Below, piece by piece: positions 1-9,130 of a stretch of DNA of 64,000 nucleotides. Where the stretch lies: NCBI RefSeq assembly GCF_014925385.1, contig NZ_JACSDK010000015.1:303993-367992 (forward strand), in the 5' to 3' direction. Numbering within the stretch: the first letter of the stretch is position 1; each line of letters opens with the position of its first letter. The notes under the pieces are model-generated. The model had not been told where the DNA came from, ran no database searches, and was given only the letters and a program-made list of their open reading frames with translations. The position numbers were made by a program, and so were the translations under genes. The stretch comes from Pelagibius marinus (lineage in GTDB: Bacteria; Pseudomonadota; Alphaproteobacteria; Kiloniellales; Kiloniellaceae).

Positions 1-677
1 GCGCGGGTTGAGAACTGCAGGATCTGTGCCATCGAGTGCGAAACGATCAGCAGGGTGGCGCCGTCTTGCGTCAGCCGCCTGATCCGTTCGACCGATTTCC
101 CTGCGAAGTAGGCATCGCCCGCACCCAGCACCTCGTCGATGATCACGATATCCGGCTTGATCGCCGTCGCCGCGGCGAACTGCAGACGCGTGCGCATGCC
201 CAGCGAGTAGGTCTTGACCGGCTGGTCGATGAAGTCCTCAAGCTCGCAGAAGTCCAAAATATCGGCAACCGCCTCCTCCAGGGCGTCACCCGCCAGGCCG
301 TTGTAGACCAGCGATGCGCGGATGTTCTCCATGCCGGTGAACTCGCCGTGAAAGCCCAGCCCGGTCTGCATCAGCGCCTGCACCGCGCCGTCGACCTCGA
401 CACGGCCGGCTGTCGGCGCGAAGTTGCCCGTGATGAGCTTCAGCAGGGTGGTCTTTCCAGCGCCGTTACGGCCGACGATGCCGACCCGCTCGCCCCGCAT
501 CACGTCCAGGTCGATGCCGTCGAGCGCTGTGAAAGTCCTGTAGTTCACCCGCCGCCAGAACCGGAGCCGTGACAGGCCCATCACGTCGAGGGCCTGCTCC
601 GACAGACTGCCGTACAGGCGATAGTCCTTGCGGATGCCGGACAGGCGAATGGCGGGCTGAGCGGCGGGATCAGGCAT
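1..677 (-). CDS. Polysaccharide ABC exporter ATPase (Wzt/KpsT family), 3' end outside window
   Basis: This is the nucleotide-binding subunit of an ABC-2 polysaccharide exporter, which would drive export of a lipid-linked or finished glycan across the inner membrane. The visible 225 residues hold Walker A GRNGAGKTT (69-77), a Wzt-type signature YSLGM (157-161), Walker B IVIIDE (177-182) and the switch histidine in VSHS (214). The ATG at 677 overlaps the stop of the permease by 8 bp, so the two are translationally coupled. The C-terminus lies beyond position 1, so a Wzt carbohydrate-binding extension can be neither seen nor excluded. It closes the leftward operon that also makes a diacetamido-uronic acid sugar. 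Confidence 0.93.
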   Translation of the reverse strand, partial: MPDPAAQPAIRLSGIRKDYRLYGSLSEQALDVMGLSRLRFWRRVNYRTFTALDGIDLDVMRGERVGIVGRNGAGKTTLLKLITGNFAPTAGRVEVDGAVQALMQTGLGFHGEFTGMENIRASLVYNGLAGDALEEAVADILDFCELEDFIDQPVKTYSLGMRTRLQFAAATAIKPDIVIIDEVLGAGDAYFAGKSVERIRRLTQDGATLLIVSHSMAQILQFSTR

Positions 678-1479
678 AGTCGAAGAAGACCGTCTTGGCG
701 CGGCTGAACACGTAGGCGCCGAGCAGTAGGCTGGCGACGCTGAAGCCGAGCGCACCAAGGGCGATCGGCCAGTGAGGCAGGCTGCCGAGAACGATCAGAC
801 TCTGCAGGGAGACGATATAATAGGCCAGGGGATTGAAATAGAGCAGCACACGCAGGGCATCCGGCAGCATGTCCGGCGTGTAGGCGATCGGGCTGGCGAC
901 CAGCAGAATGATCGTCACGTAAGTCAGCGCCTGCTGAATATCCTTCAGCACCAGGTTCGCCAGGGAGAGTATCCAGGTCAGGCCGGCGAGAAACATCATG
1001 AGCAGCATCAGCACGACCGGCACCAGCAGCCAGGTCCAGGCGACCTTTCCCATGACCAGCGCGGCGGCCAGCACCAGCATGATGGCGATGGACGTGGTGA
1101 TCAGCGAGGTCAGCACCTCGCGCAGCGGAACCAGCTCCGGCGGAAACACGGTGCTCAGCAGAATGCTCCGGTTGGCGGTCAGGGAAACAGCGCCCTGCGT
1201 CAGCCCCTGGCTGAAGTTGATCAGGGGGATCAGGCCGGAGAAAATATAGAGAACGTAGACTCCCGCCTCCATGTTCGCCGGCCGAATCCGGAAGACGACG
1301 AGATAGACGGCGCTGTAAATCGCCAGCAGCAGGACCGGCCCGAGCACGAGCCACGCCAAGCCGAAGGCGGTTCCGGCGTAGCGCTGGCGCAGGGCGATGC
1401 GCACCGTCTGGGCGAGCATCGAGCGGCGGCTCCAGCTCACCCGCAACGGGTCGGCAAAGGCGGAAAAAGCCGCGCTCAT
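670..1479 (-). CDS. Polysaccharide ABC exporter permease (Wzm/KpsM, ABC-2 type)
   Basis: A 269-residue inner-membrane protein with about six hydrophobic segments and the ABC-2 layout: a short cytoplasmic N-terminus rich in Arg, then TM pairs such as the stretch around LGPVLLLAIYSAVYLVVF. It forms the channel for the polysaccharide and pairs with the ATPase whose start overlaps its stop. Length fits Wzm/KpsM (about 260 residues). The start codon sits 4 bp inside the stop of the upstream aminotransferase, so wbpB-wbpD-wbpE-permease-ATPase is one tightly packed transcription unit. Substrate is inferred only from the neighbouring sugar-nucleotide genes. Confidence 0.92.
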   Translation of the reverse strand: MSAAFSAFADPLRVSWSRRSMLAQTVRIALRQRYAGTAFGLAWLVLGPVLLLAIYSAVYLVVFRIRPANMEAGVYVLYIFSGLIPLINFSQGLTQGAVSLTANRSILLSTVFPPELVPLREVLTSLITTSIAIMLVLAAALVMGKVAWTWLLVPVVLMLLMMFLAGLTWILSLANLVLKDIQQALTYVTIILLVASPIAYTPDMLPDALRVLLYFNPLAYYIVSLQSLIVLGSLPHWPIALGALGFSVASLLLGAYVFSRAKTVFFDYA

Positions 1480-2636
1480 GCGCCGGCCACGCTGCTTGCC
1501 ATCGCGCCGATGCCACTTCGGACGGCCGCGACGATGCGATCCTGGGTCGCCACATCCAGATAGGGATGCATGGGCAGGCTCAGCACCTGGGCGGCCAGGC
1601 GATCCGAGACGGGCACGCCGCCAGGCACCGTGGGGTGCATGGCGTAGCCGGTCTGGCGGTTCAGCGGGATCGGATAATAGACCGCGGTCGGCACGCCCTT
1701 ATCCTTGCAGGCCGCCGCAAGGGCGTCGCGGTCCGGGACCAGCAGCGTGTACTGCGCCCAGGCCGAGACGCAGCCTTCGGCGACACGGGGCAGCGTCACC
1801 GCGTTGAGCCCCTTCAGGGCTTCGGCGTAGCGCGCGGCCACCGCCTGGCGGTCGGCCAGCTCGTCCTCGAAGATCGCCAGTTTCTCCAGCAGGATCGCCG
1901 CCTGCAGGGTATCGAGGCGGGAGTTCAGGCCGATGCGCACGTTGTCGTACTTGTCGCCGCCCTTGCCGTGGAAGCGCAGGCTGCGCAGCAGTTCGGCTGT
2001 GGCGGCATCGTCGGTGAACACCGCGCCGCCGTCGCCGTAGCAGCCCAGCGGCTTCGCCGGAAAGAAGCTGGTCGTCGTGTAGTCGCCCAGGCAGCCCACA
2101 TGGCGGCCCCTGTAGGTACCGCCGAAACCCTGGGCAGCATCGTCCACCAGGGTCATGCCCTCGCGCACGCAGATCGCCGATAGGGCGTCGTGGTCGGCCG
2201 GATGGCCGAACAGGTCGACGGCAATGACCATGCGCGGCCTGAGGCCCAGGCGCCTGGCTTCGGCGACTCCGGCCTCCAGGCTGGCCGGGTCGAGGTTGAA
2301 GTCGGCCTCGCGCACGTCCACGAACAGCGGCGTGGCGCCAGTCGGGGGCACCACCTCCGCGGTGGCGACGAAGGTGAAGGCGGGAACGAAGACGGCATCG
2401 CCCGGCCCCACACCCTCGGCCATCATCACCAGCTGCAGGGCATCGGTACCGTTGGCGCAGGTGACGCAATGGGCGGCGCCACAGAAGGCGGCCAGCCTCT
2501 GCTCCAGCTCCGCAACCTCCGGTCCCAGGATGTAGGTGCCATGGGACAGCACCCGGCCGATGGCCTGGCTGAGCCGCTCGCCCAGGCGACGCTGCTGGGC
2601 GGCCAGGTCGATGAAAGCGATGGGCGAACCACTCAT
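1476..2636 (-). CDS. wbpE: DegT/DnrJ/EryC1 aminotransferase, WbpE-like (UDP-3-oxo-GlcNAcA transaminase)
   Basis: A PLP-dependent sugar aminotransferase of 386 residues. It is expected to convert UDP-2-acetamido-3-oxo-glucuronate to the 3-amino sugar with glutamate as amino donor. The PLP lysine is K195 in [14 protein letters not shown], with D166 and Q169 of the DDAAQ motif in place. The ATG at 2636 overlaps the acetyltransferase stop by 4 bp; a longer in-frame extension to 2861 lies inside that gene and is rejected. Placement directly after WbpB- and WbpD-type genes supports the WbpE role over a generic DegT aminotransferase. Specificity is inferred from context. Confidence 0.9.
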   Translation of the reverse strand: MSGSPIAFIDLAAQQRRLGERLSQAIGRVLSHGTYILGPEVAELEQRLAAFCGAAHCVTCANGTDALQLVMMAEGVGPGDAVFVPAFTFVATAEVVPPTGATPLFVDVREADFNLDPASLEAGVAEARRLGLRPRMVIAVDLFGHPADHDALSAICVREGMTLVDDAAQGFGGTYRGRHVGCLGDYTTTSFFPAKPLGCYGDGGAVFTDDAATAELLRSLRFHGKGGDKYDNVRIGLNSRLDTLQAAILLEKLAIFEDELADRQAVAARYAEALKGLNAVTLPRVAEGCVSAWAQYTLLVPDRDALAAACKDKGVPTAVYYPIPLNRQTGYAMHPTVPGGVPVSDRLAAQVLSLPMHPYLDVATQDRIVAAVRSGIGAMASSVAGA

Positions 2637-3220
2637 CGGCCGATCCCCTCCCCGATCTCTTCCAGGGTCTCCGGGCCGGTCAGCCGATAGCGGCTGTCGT
2701 CGAGGGGGCAGACCAGGTCGTCGCCCAGACGGCCACCGGCCTTGCTCATCCAGCCGATCCGCCTGGCCGGCACGCCCGCCATCAGCGCAAAGGCAGGAAC
2801 GTCCCTGGTCACCACGGCGCCGGCCGCGATGAAGCAATAGGCGCCCAGCCGGTGTCCGCATACGATCGTCGCGTTGGCGCCGATCGTTGCGCCCCGTTCG
2901 ACAACGGTGGGCTGATATTCGCTCTTGCGCTCGATCTCGGCGCGCGGATTGACGACGTTGGTGAAGACGCAGGACGGACCGCAGAACACACCGTCTTCCA
3001 GGGTGATGTCGTCGTAGACGGACACGTTGTTCTGGATCTTGACCTTGTTGCCGAGGATCACACGGTTGCCGATGAACACGTTCTGTCCCAGAGAGCAGTT
3101 CTCACCGATAACGGCGCCGCCGCAGACATGGACCCAGTGCCAGACGCGGCTGCCGGCGCCGATACGCGCGCCCTCATCGACGATCGCGGTGGGGTGGATG
3201 CTGGCTTCCGGCAGGCTCAT
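2633..3220 (-). CDS. wbpD: UDP-2-acetamido-3-amino-glucuronate N-acetyltransferase, WbpD-like
   Basis: A 195-residue left-handed beta-helix acyltransferase. Hexapeptide repeats run from about residue 7 ([15 protein letters not shown]) to 150, with the family's loop near [12 protein letters not shown] and a C-terminal [11 protein letters not shown] motif. It would acetylate the 3-amino group using acetyl-CoA to give UDP-2,3-diacetamido-2,3-dideoxy-glucuronate. The start at 3220 overlaps the stop of the dehydrogenase by 4 bp; the longer reading to 3508 has no family-like sequence and lies within that gene. Order dehydrogenase-acetyltransferase-aminotransferase matches wlbA-wlbB-wlbC loci. Confidence 0.92.
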   Translation of the reverse strand: MSLPEASIHPTAIVDEGARIGAGSRVWHWVHVCGGAVIGENCSLGQNVFIGNRVILGNKVKIQNNVSVYDDITLEDGVFCGPSCVFTNVVNPRAEIERKSEYQPTVVERGATIGANATIVCGHRLGAYCFIAAGAVVTRDVPAFALMAGVPARRIGWMSKAGGRLGDDLVCPLDDSRYRLTGPETLEEIGEGIGR

Positions 3221-4152
3221 CGGGCGTCCGGAACCATCGGGTGCCGTTCGCCGCGGCCCGGCTCGATATCGGCCGTGCGCATCGCCGACACCATCTCGAT
3301 CGACGGGCGCACCGCTTCCAGGCCGAAGCCCTTGCCGGCGAGGATCGCCTCGTAGCTCGCGGTGTGCAAATCGGTGAAACCGGCGGAAAACTCTACGTCC
3401 TCGCCGTCGACGGTGACCGCGCGATAGGTCGACTGACCCTCGGCGAGCCCCGGCAGCAGATCGTTGCGGTCGACGGAGAGGAACCAGCGGATATCGGCCT
3501 TCTCGCATTCGATGAAGCCCGCCATCTGGCGCTCGTTCCTGAGATGCAGGGCGCTGTCGGTGACAGCGCCGAAAACGAAGCTCAGCATATCGAAGAAATG
3601 CACCCCGATGTTGGTGCCGACGCCGCCCGACTTCTTGTCGTCGCCCTTCCAGGACTGGTGGTACCAGCGCCCGCGCGACGTGACGTAGGAGAGGTTCACC
3701 GAGTGGCGCCTATCGGAGGCATCCACCTTCTGTTTCAGCGCGATGATCGCAGGATGAAGGCGCAATTGCAGGATGGTATTGATCCGGCGCCCGGTGCTTG
3801 CCTCGATCTCGGCGAGGCCATCGAGGTTCCACGGATTGAGCACCAGCGGCTTCTCGCAGATGGCGTCGCAGTCGGATCGCAGGGCGAAGCGCACATGGGC
3901 ATCGTGCAGATAGTTCGGCGAACAGATGCTGACATAGTCGATGCGCTCGCCGCTGCGGTGCTGCTTGTCGATATAACGATCGAAGCGCTCGAACTCGGTG
4001 AAGAAGTGAGCCTCGGGAAAATGGCTGTCCATGATGCCGACGGAGTCGTTGGGGTCGATTGCGGCCTTCAAGTCGCCGCCCACGGCGCGCATGGCCTTCA
4101 TATGACGGGGCGCGACGAAGCCGGCGGCACCGATGAGTGCGAAATTGGTCAC
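3217..4152 (-). CDS. wbpB: UDP-GlcNAcA 3-dehydrogenase, WbpB/WlbA-like (Gfo/Idh/MocA family)
   Basis: A 311-residue NAD-dependent oxidoreductase. The N-terminal Rossmann motif [17 protein letters not shown], the [13 protein letters not shown] stretch and the [11 protein letters not shown] catalytic block are characteristic of WlbA/WbpB. It oxidises the 3-OH of UDP-GlcNAc-uronate, and the family recycles its NADH with 2-oxoglutarate, which couples to the WbpE transaminase. It is the first sugar gene of the leftward operon, 121 bp after the NusG-like gene. The UDP-GlcNAc 6-dehydrogenase (WbpA) that would make its substrate is not in the window. Confidence 0.93.
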   Translation of the reverse strand: MTNFALIGAAGFVAPRHMKAMRAVGGDLKAAIDPNDSVGIMDSHFPEAHFFTEFERFDRYIDKQHRSGERIDYVSICSPNYLHDAHVRFALRSDCDAICEKPLVLNPWNLDGLAEIEASTGRRINTILQLRLHPAIIALKQKVDASDRRHSVNLSYVTSRGRWYHQSWKGDDKKSGGVGTNIGVHFFDMLSFVFGAVTDSALHLRNERQMAGFIECEKADIRWFLSVDRNDLLPGLAEGQSTYRAVTVDGEDVEFSAGFTDLHTASYEAILAGKGFGLEAVRPSIEMVSAMRTADIEPGRGERHPMVPDAR

Positions 4153-4273
4153 GGAGTAAGGGCCCTCTTCCTCTGCATATCAGTTTGTTTTTCCCATGCT
4201 ACCGCACTCCGGGTGACGGCAGTTTCGCCTCCCGAAGCGGCGACTCCAGGTCCGGCGGTCGGCGCCACGCGCT

Positions 4274-4789
4274 TCAGGCGGCAGCCAGAGCCTCCGGGTC
4301 GATCAGGGCGCGCACCTTGCGCCCCAGGAAGTCGATGAGAACCAGTGCCCGCTCGTTCTCCTTCAAACCCTCGTAAAGCCCGAGGAAGCTCTCAAACGCG
4401 CCCTCGGTGATGCGTACCTTGTCACCGCTCTTCAGATGGTGTTGCGGCTCGAGACGGACGCAGCCGTCCTCGCCCTCGCGCGCGCGCAGCGCGTCGATCA
4501 CGGCCTCGGGCACCGCGATGGGTGCATCCGCCGCGGCAACCAGCCTGATGACGCCCAGAGTCGAATTGATGGCGCGCCAACCCTGGCGGCCGGCATCGAC
4601 GGCGACGAAGAGATAACCGGAAAAAAGCGGGCGGGCGACCCTTTCCGTCCTGCGGGCGTGGCGGCGCAGGCGGGCATACTTCGGCAGGTAGACGGCATAG
4701 CCCTGGCGGCGCAGGTTGAAGGCCGCCTTGTCTTCCTGGCCGGGCTTGGCCTGCACCGCATGCCAGCGCATGTCCTCGCCCGCTGTCAT
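4274..4789 (-). CDS. NusG-family operon-specific transcription factor (RfaH-like)
   Basis: A 171-residue NusG paralogue: an NGN domain from MRWHAVQAKPGQEDKAAFNLRRQG to about residue 100, with LFSGYLFVAVD in the middle, then a KOW domain (LKSGDKVRITEGAFESFLGLYEG). It is not the housekeeping NusG, which normally lies beside secE and ribosomal genes. Its position ahead of a polysaccharide operon suggests RfaH/LoaP-like processive antitermination of that operon; this role is inferred. Its ATG overlaps the stop of the winged-helix regulator by 4 bp, so the two are co-translated. Confidence 0.9.
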   Translation of the reverse strand: MTAGEDMRWHAVQAKPGQEDKAAFNLRRQGYAVYLPKYARLRRHARRTERVARPLFSGYLFVAVDAGRQGWRAINSTLGVIRLVAAADAPIAVPEAVIDALRAREGEDGCVRLEPQHHLKSGDKVRITEGAFESFLGLYEGLKENERALVLIDFLGRKVRALIDPEALAAA

Positions 4790-5448
4790 GCTTCGCCGTC
4801 GCTCTGTTTCGCCGCGGCAATGGCCTGGGCGAGGATGTCCGGCACCAGCACCCTTGCCGCCCCCAGTTCAGCCACGGCCACGTCATGGGCCGTCTGGGCA
4901 TCCACGATGTGGGTGATCAGCGCGCCGTCGAAGGGTTCGGTCACCGCGCTGAAATTCGCGACCAGCGGCAGGGATGCGAAGGTCCCTTCGCCGCTGTCAG
5001 CGGAGTCATCGACCAGCGCCACGATGCGCAGCGGATGGTGCAGTGTGCAGACCAGCGCGATCTCCGCCATATCGCTGCGCCCGATCAGAACCAGCGATTT
5101 CCAGCCCCTGGCCGCCGCCATGCCCAGCGCCTCGTCGCAGGAAGACCGCGCCTGGCGGAAGAAATCGAGGGAATCGCGCAGGTAGGTCGCGGTGAGGCGC
5201 GACTTCTCGGCGAAACCCTTGGGGGTCAGGTAATAGGCGTAGCGCCGCTTCGGCACCTGCTGAACCTTGATCAGCCCCTTGTTGACGCAGCGCTTGAGAT
5301 AGGCGTTGACCAGGCCGACGGCGATGCCGAGATCGGCGGCGATGCGGCGCTGGGTAACCGCACGATCACCGTCGACGGCATTCAGCACGCCCAGCGTGAT
5401 GCGGGTCGACGCCTGCTGATGCTCGTCCGGAGTCTCGGAACTGGCCAT
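4786..5448 (-). CDS. Winged-helix regulator with C-terminal Rossmann-like domain
   Basis: A 220-residue protein. Residues about 15-85 form a MarR/ArsR-like winged helix (QRRIAADLGIAVGLVNAYLKR and wing VQQVPKRRYAYYLTPKG). Residues about 105-205 look like a small alpha/beta nucleotide-binding fold (WKSLVLIGRSDMAEIAL, then RIVALVDDSADSG), reminiscent of CoA- or NAD-binding sensor domains. It heads the leftward unit with the NusG paralogue. Two palindromic sites lie 54-90 bp upstream of its start and are probably its operator. Which ligand it senses is unknown; regulation of exopolysaccharide output is an inference from context. Confidence 0.85.
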   Translation of the reverse strand: MASSETPDEHQQASTRITLGVLNAVDGDRAVTQRRIAADLGIAVGLVNAYLKRCVNKGLIKVQQVPKRRYAYYLTPKGFAEKSRLTATYLRDSLDFFRQARSSCDEALGMAAARGWKSLVLIGRSDMAEIALVCTLHHPLRIVALVDDSADSGEGTFASLPLVANFSAVTEPFDGALITHIVDAQTAHDVAVAELGAARVLVPDILAQAIAAAKQSDGEA

Positions 5449-5501
5449 TTTCCTCCACGCCCCGCCAAGAGACGAAGGCCGCTGCCGTCGGCATAGTCAA
5501 A

Positions 5502-5538
5502 TTCACGGCGTGAACATATACTTTGTTCATCGCGTGAA
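5502..5538. promoter_or_regulatory. Tandem palindromic operator (two TTCAC-N3-GTGAA-type sites)
   Basis: Site 1 (5502-5514) is a perfect palindrome, TTCAC-GGC-GTGAA. Site 2 (5526-5538) is TTCAT-CGC-GTGAA with one mismatched pair. Their centres are 24 bp apart, slightly over two helical turns, so two dimers could bind roughly the same face. They lie upstream of the divergently placed winged-helix/NusG operon and are the obvious candidate for autoregulation. Confidence 0.6.
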
Positions 5539-6093
5539 TGTCAAATGGCCGCGCCTCTCGGCTGTGAATCTGGCGGAATTCCTATATTTTTGCTCCAAGT
5601 GTGGGCACCCTCGCCGAGCGTTGCGGCGCAGTCGGATTCGTCGCTGGCATTGATTGTCCTGGTCACCCTCGCGAGGTCGGGCTCCACGCCCGACGCGCTT
5701 GCGGAACCCGCATTCGGCGAATTATAGACTTAATTATACTCGTTAAAAGCGAGGACCGATCGGCAGGAGCACCGAAATTGGAACACGGCTGAAAACCCTC
5801 CGCAGGCGAGATCGCCTGAGCAATCCGCAAGCAGGCTATTGATTCGGTGTTCGGACTAATCGACCAGGCATGAGGGCTCAGGCAATTCCTGCTGTGCGGT
5901 ACCGACAAAGCGAAGGCCGCATGGGCGACAGTCCGTATCGCTCACAACATCCTCAAGCTCGCAGCGGCTGCTTGACAATGATCATCGAATCAAACTCAGA
6001 TCAGCGTCGCACTCATTGGAAACCCCCCTCGCTTATGCTTGTTCTCGATGCGGGTTCCTGCATTAGAACTAAAAAAAACAGGTTCAAAACATC
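5539..6093. other. Intergenic region between divergent polysaccharide units, no gene recognised
   Basis: This 555-bp stretch is more AT-rich than its flanks, notably around 5718-5752. It separates the leftward regulator/NusG/export operon from the rightward glycosyltransferase unit. Short open frames here have no RBS or family resemblance. A TTGACA element near 5973 could be a -35 box for the rightward genes but has no convincing -10 partner. Confidence 0.5.
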
Positions 6094-7260
6094 ATGACAT
6101 GCCGGCGCGTCGCCGTCATCGGGAGTCACGCCCACTACCTGGTCAACTTCCGCGGCGCTCTGATACAGGCGATGAGGGCCCACGGTCATGAGGTTCTGGC
6201 GCTGGCCCCGGATTTCGATGCGGGAACACGCTCCGAACTGTCGGCCATTGGTGTCGAACCCGTCGATATCTCTTTGTCGCGCACAGGCCTCAACCCTGTT
6301 CGCGATTTCCGCGATATCATCGGTTTGTATGCGCAGATGCGCCGGCTGGCGCCGGACGTCGTCCTCGCCTACACCGTCAAGCCGGTGATCTATGGCTTGC
6401 TTGCCGCCGCGCTGGCACGCGTGCCTCGGCGGTTCGCGCTCATAACGGGGCTGGGGTATGTCTTCTCCGAGGGTGGTTCGCCGCGTGACTGGATCATCCA
6501 GGCGACAGTGCAGCAACTTTACCGCATCGCCCTGCGCGGGACAGAAGCTGTTTTCATGCAGAATCGCGACGATGCCGATGAATTCGTCGCCCGGCGCATT
6601 GTCTCGTGCCGAAAGATCATTCCGGTCAACGGAAGCGGAGTCGATCTTGCCGCCTGGCCGGTGATGGATTTGCCCGGCCCGCCGGTGACCTTTGCGCTGG
6701 CCGCGCGACTCTTGGGGGAAAAAGGTGTACGCGAATACGTCACAGCTGCCCGGCAGGTAAAGGCAAAGCACCCCGAAGTCCGGTTCCTGCTGCTGGGAGG
6801 GTTGGACTCCAACCCCTCTGCCATCAAGGAAAGGGAAGTTGCGTCCTGGGTGGCGGAGGGTGTTTTAGAATGGCCGGGGCATGTCAATATGCGCCCCTGG
6901 CTGGCGCAGACTAGTGTTTTTGTCCTCCCCTCGTATCGCGAAGGTATTCCGCGCAGCACCCAGGAAGCCATGGCCGCGGGCCGTCCTGTGATCACCACGG
7001 ATGCGCCCGGCTGTCGGGAAACGGTCGTTGTCGGCGAGAATGGTTATCTTGTTCCCCCACGGGACGTCGGTTCCCTTGTCGGCGCGATGCTGCATTTCGT
7101 CGAGAACCCGCAGCAAATCGTGGTCATGGGGCGCAACAGCCGCCGCCTTGCCGAAGAGCGCTTTGATGTCAGAGCGATCAACGAGAGAATGCTTTCGGCT
7201 ATGGGGCTTGATGAAACCGCATCACCTGAGCAAGCCGACGGATCCCGCGATGGGGTCTAG
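6094..7260 (+). CDS. Glycosyltransferase family 4
   Basis: A 388-residue GT-B glycosyltransferase. The N-terminal lobe starts VAVIGSHAHYLVNFRGALIQAM. The central Gly loop GLGYVFSEGG and the C-terminal EX7E region (PSYREGIPRSTQEAMAAGRPVITTDAPGCRETV) are those of PglA/WbnK-like GT4 enzymes that add a sugar to undecaprenyl-PP-linked intermediates at the cytoplasmic face. It starts with ATG soon after an A-rich leader and ends 24 bp before the convergent hydrolase gene. Donor sugar cannot be read from sequence. Confidence 0.92.
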   Translation: MTCRRVAVIGSHAHYLVNFRGALIQAMRAHGHEVLALAPDFDAGTRSELSAIGVEPVDISLSRTGLNPVRDFRDIIGLYAQMRRLAPDVVLAYTVKPVIYGLLAAALARVPRRFALITGLGYVFSEGGSPRDWIIQATVQQLYRIALRGTEAVFMQNRDDADEFVARRIVSCRKIIPVNGSGVDLAAWPVMDLPGPPVTFALAARLLGEKGVREYVTAARQVKAKHPEVRFLLLGGLDSNPSAIKEREVASWVAEGVLEWPGHVNMRPWLAQTSVFVLPSYREGIPRSTQEAMAAGRPVITTDAPGCRETVVVGENGYLVPPRDVGSLVGAMLHFVENPQQIVVMGRNSRRLAEERFDVRAINERMLSAMGLDETASPEQADGSRDGV

Positions 7261-7284
7261 CGCACACGGGCACGACTTCGGCGG

Positions 7285-8583
7285 TCATCCGGTCTGGGAA
7301 CAGAAATCTGAGGCCTCGGATGGCTGGTCGCCTGTCTGAACGCCGGCACTGCCGGCCGCTGCAGCACCGGATGTCCCGCTTTCACGGAGCCAGTACTCGA
7401 GAAACCGGATGGCCTTGTCGAAAAAGATCTCATGACCGCCGGGCCCAACGACAAGGCAGAGTCGATTATCAGCGCCCGCGTCAGGCGGATAGATCGACTG
7501 GAGTTGCCGAAACAGTGGCTGCACCCTTTCGCTGCGTTCATCCTCTGACCCGACCTCATACAAAAGCGGGCGCGGCGCAATCAGTGATCTGACAACGAGT
7601 TCATCCGACAGGCGGGTAACGTAGTCGCGAAAAATCGTGTAGTCGGCCTGTTCATATCGCCACATGGCCGACTTGTGATCGCGCGATGCCAGCTTCGGCC
7701 CCCGTTGCTCCGCCCATTGAGAGACGACGACAGCATCGATGTCCTGGTCCAGCGCCGCAAGATAGAATGCAGTCATGCCGCCCAAGCTGATCCCATAAAC
7801 GCCAGTCTTCTGCTTGAGATCATCGAGTTTTCTGATTTCGTTGACGGTCTTGCTGATCGCGAAGACCTCCATGCCGACTAGCTTTGCCCCTAAAGCTTCT
7901 GCCCGCCGGTCCAGTTCGTTCCGGTTCTTGTTGAACACGCTCACGGGCTCGAGATGGGGGTCCGTCACTATTCTGGGGGCGTAAACCGAGAAGCCGGCCT
8001 TTGCAGCGCGCAATGCGAAATTGTGGTGATAGTCGTCGGCATCGAAGTGCTCGTCCGTCTCGAGGCCGAAGATCTGCTCGGGGCTCGACGACGTCCCGTG
8101 GATGGCGACGAGGAGGCCTCTGGACGGCTGCGTGCCGTCTGCTAGGTACAGCAGGCCGCCGGCCCTCAGTACCGCCGCCTCGCAGTGAATCTCGGCCAAA
8201 ACCGCCTGCAGAGGAACCCCCGACGCGGGCTTGTCGGCCAAAGGCGTGAGTTGAACCGTAACCCCGGGGTCGCCATGGCATTCCTTCGGCACACCGATCA
8301 GATGCCTGAACTCGGCCGGTTCGAGTTCGGGCTGTGCCGAGGCCATCTGTCCGCGGAGCAGGCTGTCCAGGAACCTGTGATCTGATTCGATTAGCTCCTG
8401 GGCAGATCGCCAGGACGCCGGATCGGGCTTTACAGATGTCTTGCCGGCAGGGGATTGGGATGTCGCTGACGCCAGCCTCGCCACAAGAGCATCACGTGTA
8501 CCATCATCGAGTAACAAGATACCGACAAAGACCGCGATCGCAGCGAGCTGTAATGCAGAAACTAAAGCCCAGTTGATTCGCAT
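7285..8583 (-). CDS. Membrane-anchored/exported alpha/beta hydrolase
   Basis: A 432-residue protein with an N-terminal hydrophobic segment (residues 5-24, WALVSALQLAAIAVFVGILL) that anchors or exports it. The alpha/beta-hydrolase core has the oxyanion-side motif VAIHGTSSSPE, nucleophile elbow YGISLGG, a likely acid in GSEDERS and the catalytic histidine in GPGGHEIFF. It is probably a periplasmic esterase; in this setting it could remove acyl groups from the exported glycan, but that is inference. It is the only leftward gene between 6 and 19 kb, so it is likely transcribed on its own. Confidence 0.8.
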   Translation of the reverse strand: MRINWALVSALQLAAIAVFVGILLLDDGTRDALVARLASATSQSPAGKTSVKPDPASWRSAQELIESDHRFLDSLLRGQMASAQPELEPAEFRHLIGVPKECHGDPGVTVQLTPLADKPASGVPLQAVLAEIHCEAAVLRAGGLLYLADGTQPSRGLLVAIHGTSSSPEQIFGLETDEHFDADDYHHNFALRAAKAGFSVYAPRIVTDPHLEPVSVFNKNRNELDRRAEALGAKLVGMEVFAISKTVNEIRKLDDLKQKTGVYGISLGGMTAFYLAALDQDIDAVVVSQWAEQRGPKLASRDHKSAMWRYEQADYTIFRDYVTRLSDELVVRSLIAPRPLLYEVGSEDERSERVQPLFRQLQSIYPPDAGADNRLCLVVGPGGHEIFFDKAIRFLEYWLRESGTSGAAAAGSAGVQTGDQPSEASDFCSQTG

Positions 8584-9130
8584 AATACAATCTTGCCTTT
8601 TATCTTGCCGATGCGGGCATGCAATTTCCCAATAGTTTGGGTTCTGCTAAAGCGTGGGCCGGTTGCTGGTCGCCCAGACCGAAAGCCGCCTGTCCTGCGT
8701 GACTCTGTCAAGCGAGCCAGCGGAGGATATGGCCAAGGCATTGGCGTTGTCCATCGGTCCGCCCGGGCTGGCGCCGCCGGGCTTCAGGTCGCAGATTGCG
8801 AACCGACGGCCGGCTTCGCGAGCGGCTGTCCCCCGGTTGGGGGCACATCAGAGGGCGCCGGAGTGCAGTGCAAAAGATTGCTTGATGGTTGCCATTTCCA
8901 TTAAATTGGCCCCCGCTGATAAGAGGAAAAGCTGATGTCGGTTGCGGAACGCGCAAGCCACTTTCCAAAGGTTTCCGCTGAGGTTCCGCGAAGCTGTTGA
9001 GAGCCTTTGGATATGGCCGAGGAGGTTTCAGGTTCGCCGACGCCGGCGAGAGCGATCCGGAATTCGCGCCGCCAAAGTACCACCAAGTTCTTATGGAACG
9101 GGTTTTGTAGAGAAAGGCCGCATTCAGTCC
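8584..9130. other. Intergenic region, no gene recognised
   Basis: This is 547 bp between the divergent hydrolase and YbhN-like genes. Several open frames cross it on both strands, but none has a family-like sequence or good RBS. It probably holds promoters for both genes; I cannot define them. Confidence 0.4.

Noticed and set aside
3241..4338. Plus-strand open frame of 365 codons
   Set aside because: Antisense to wbpB, which has clear family motifs on the minus strand.
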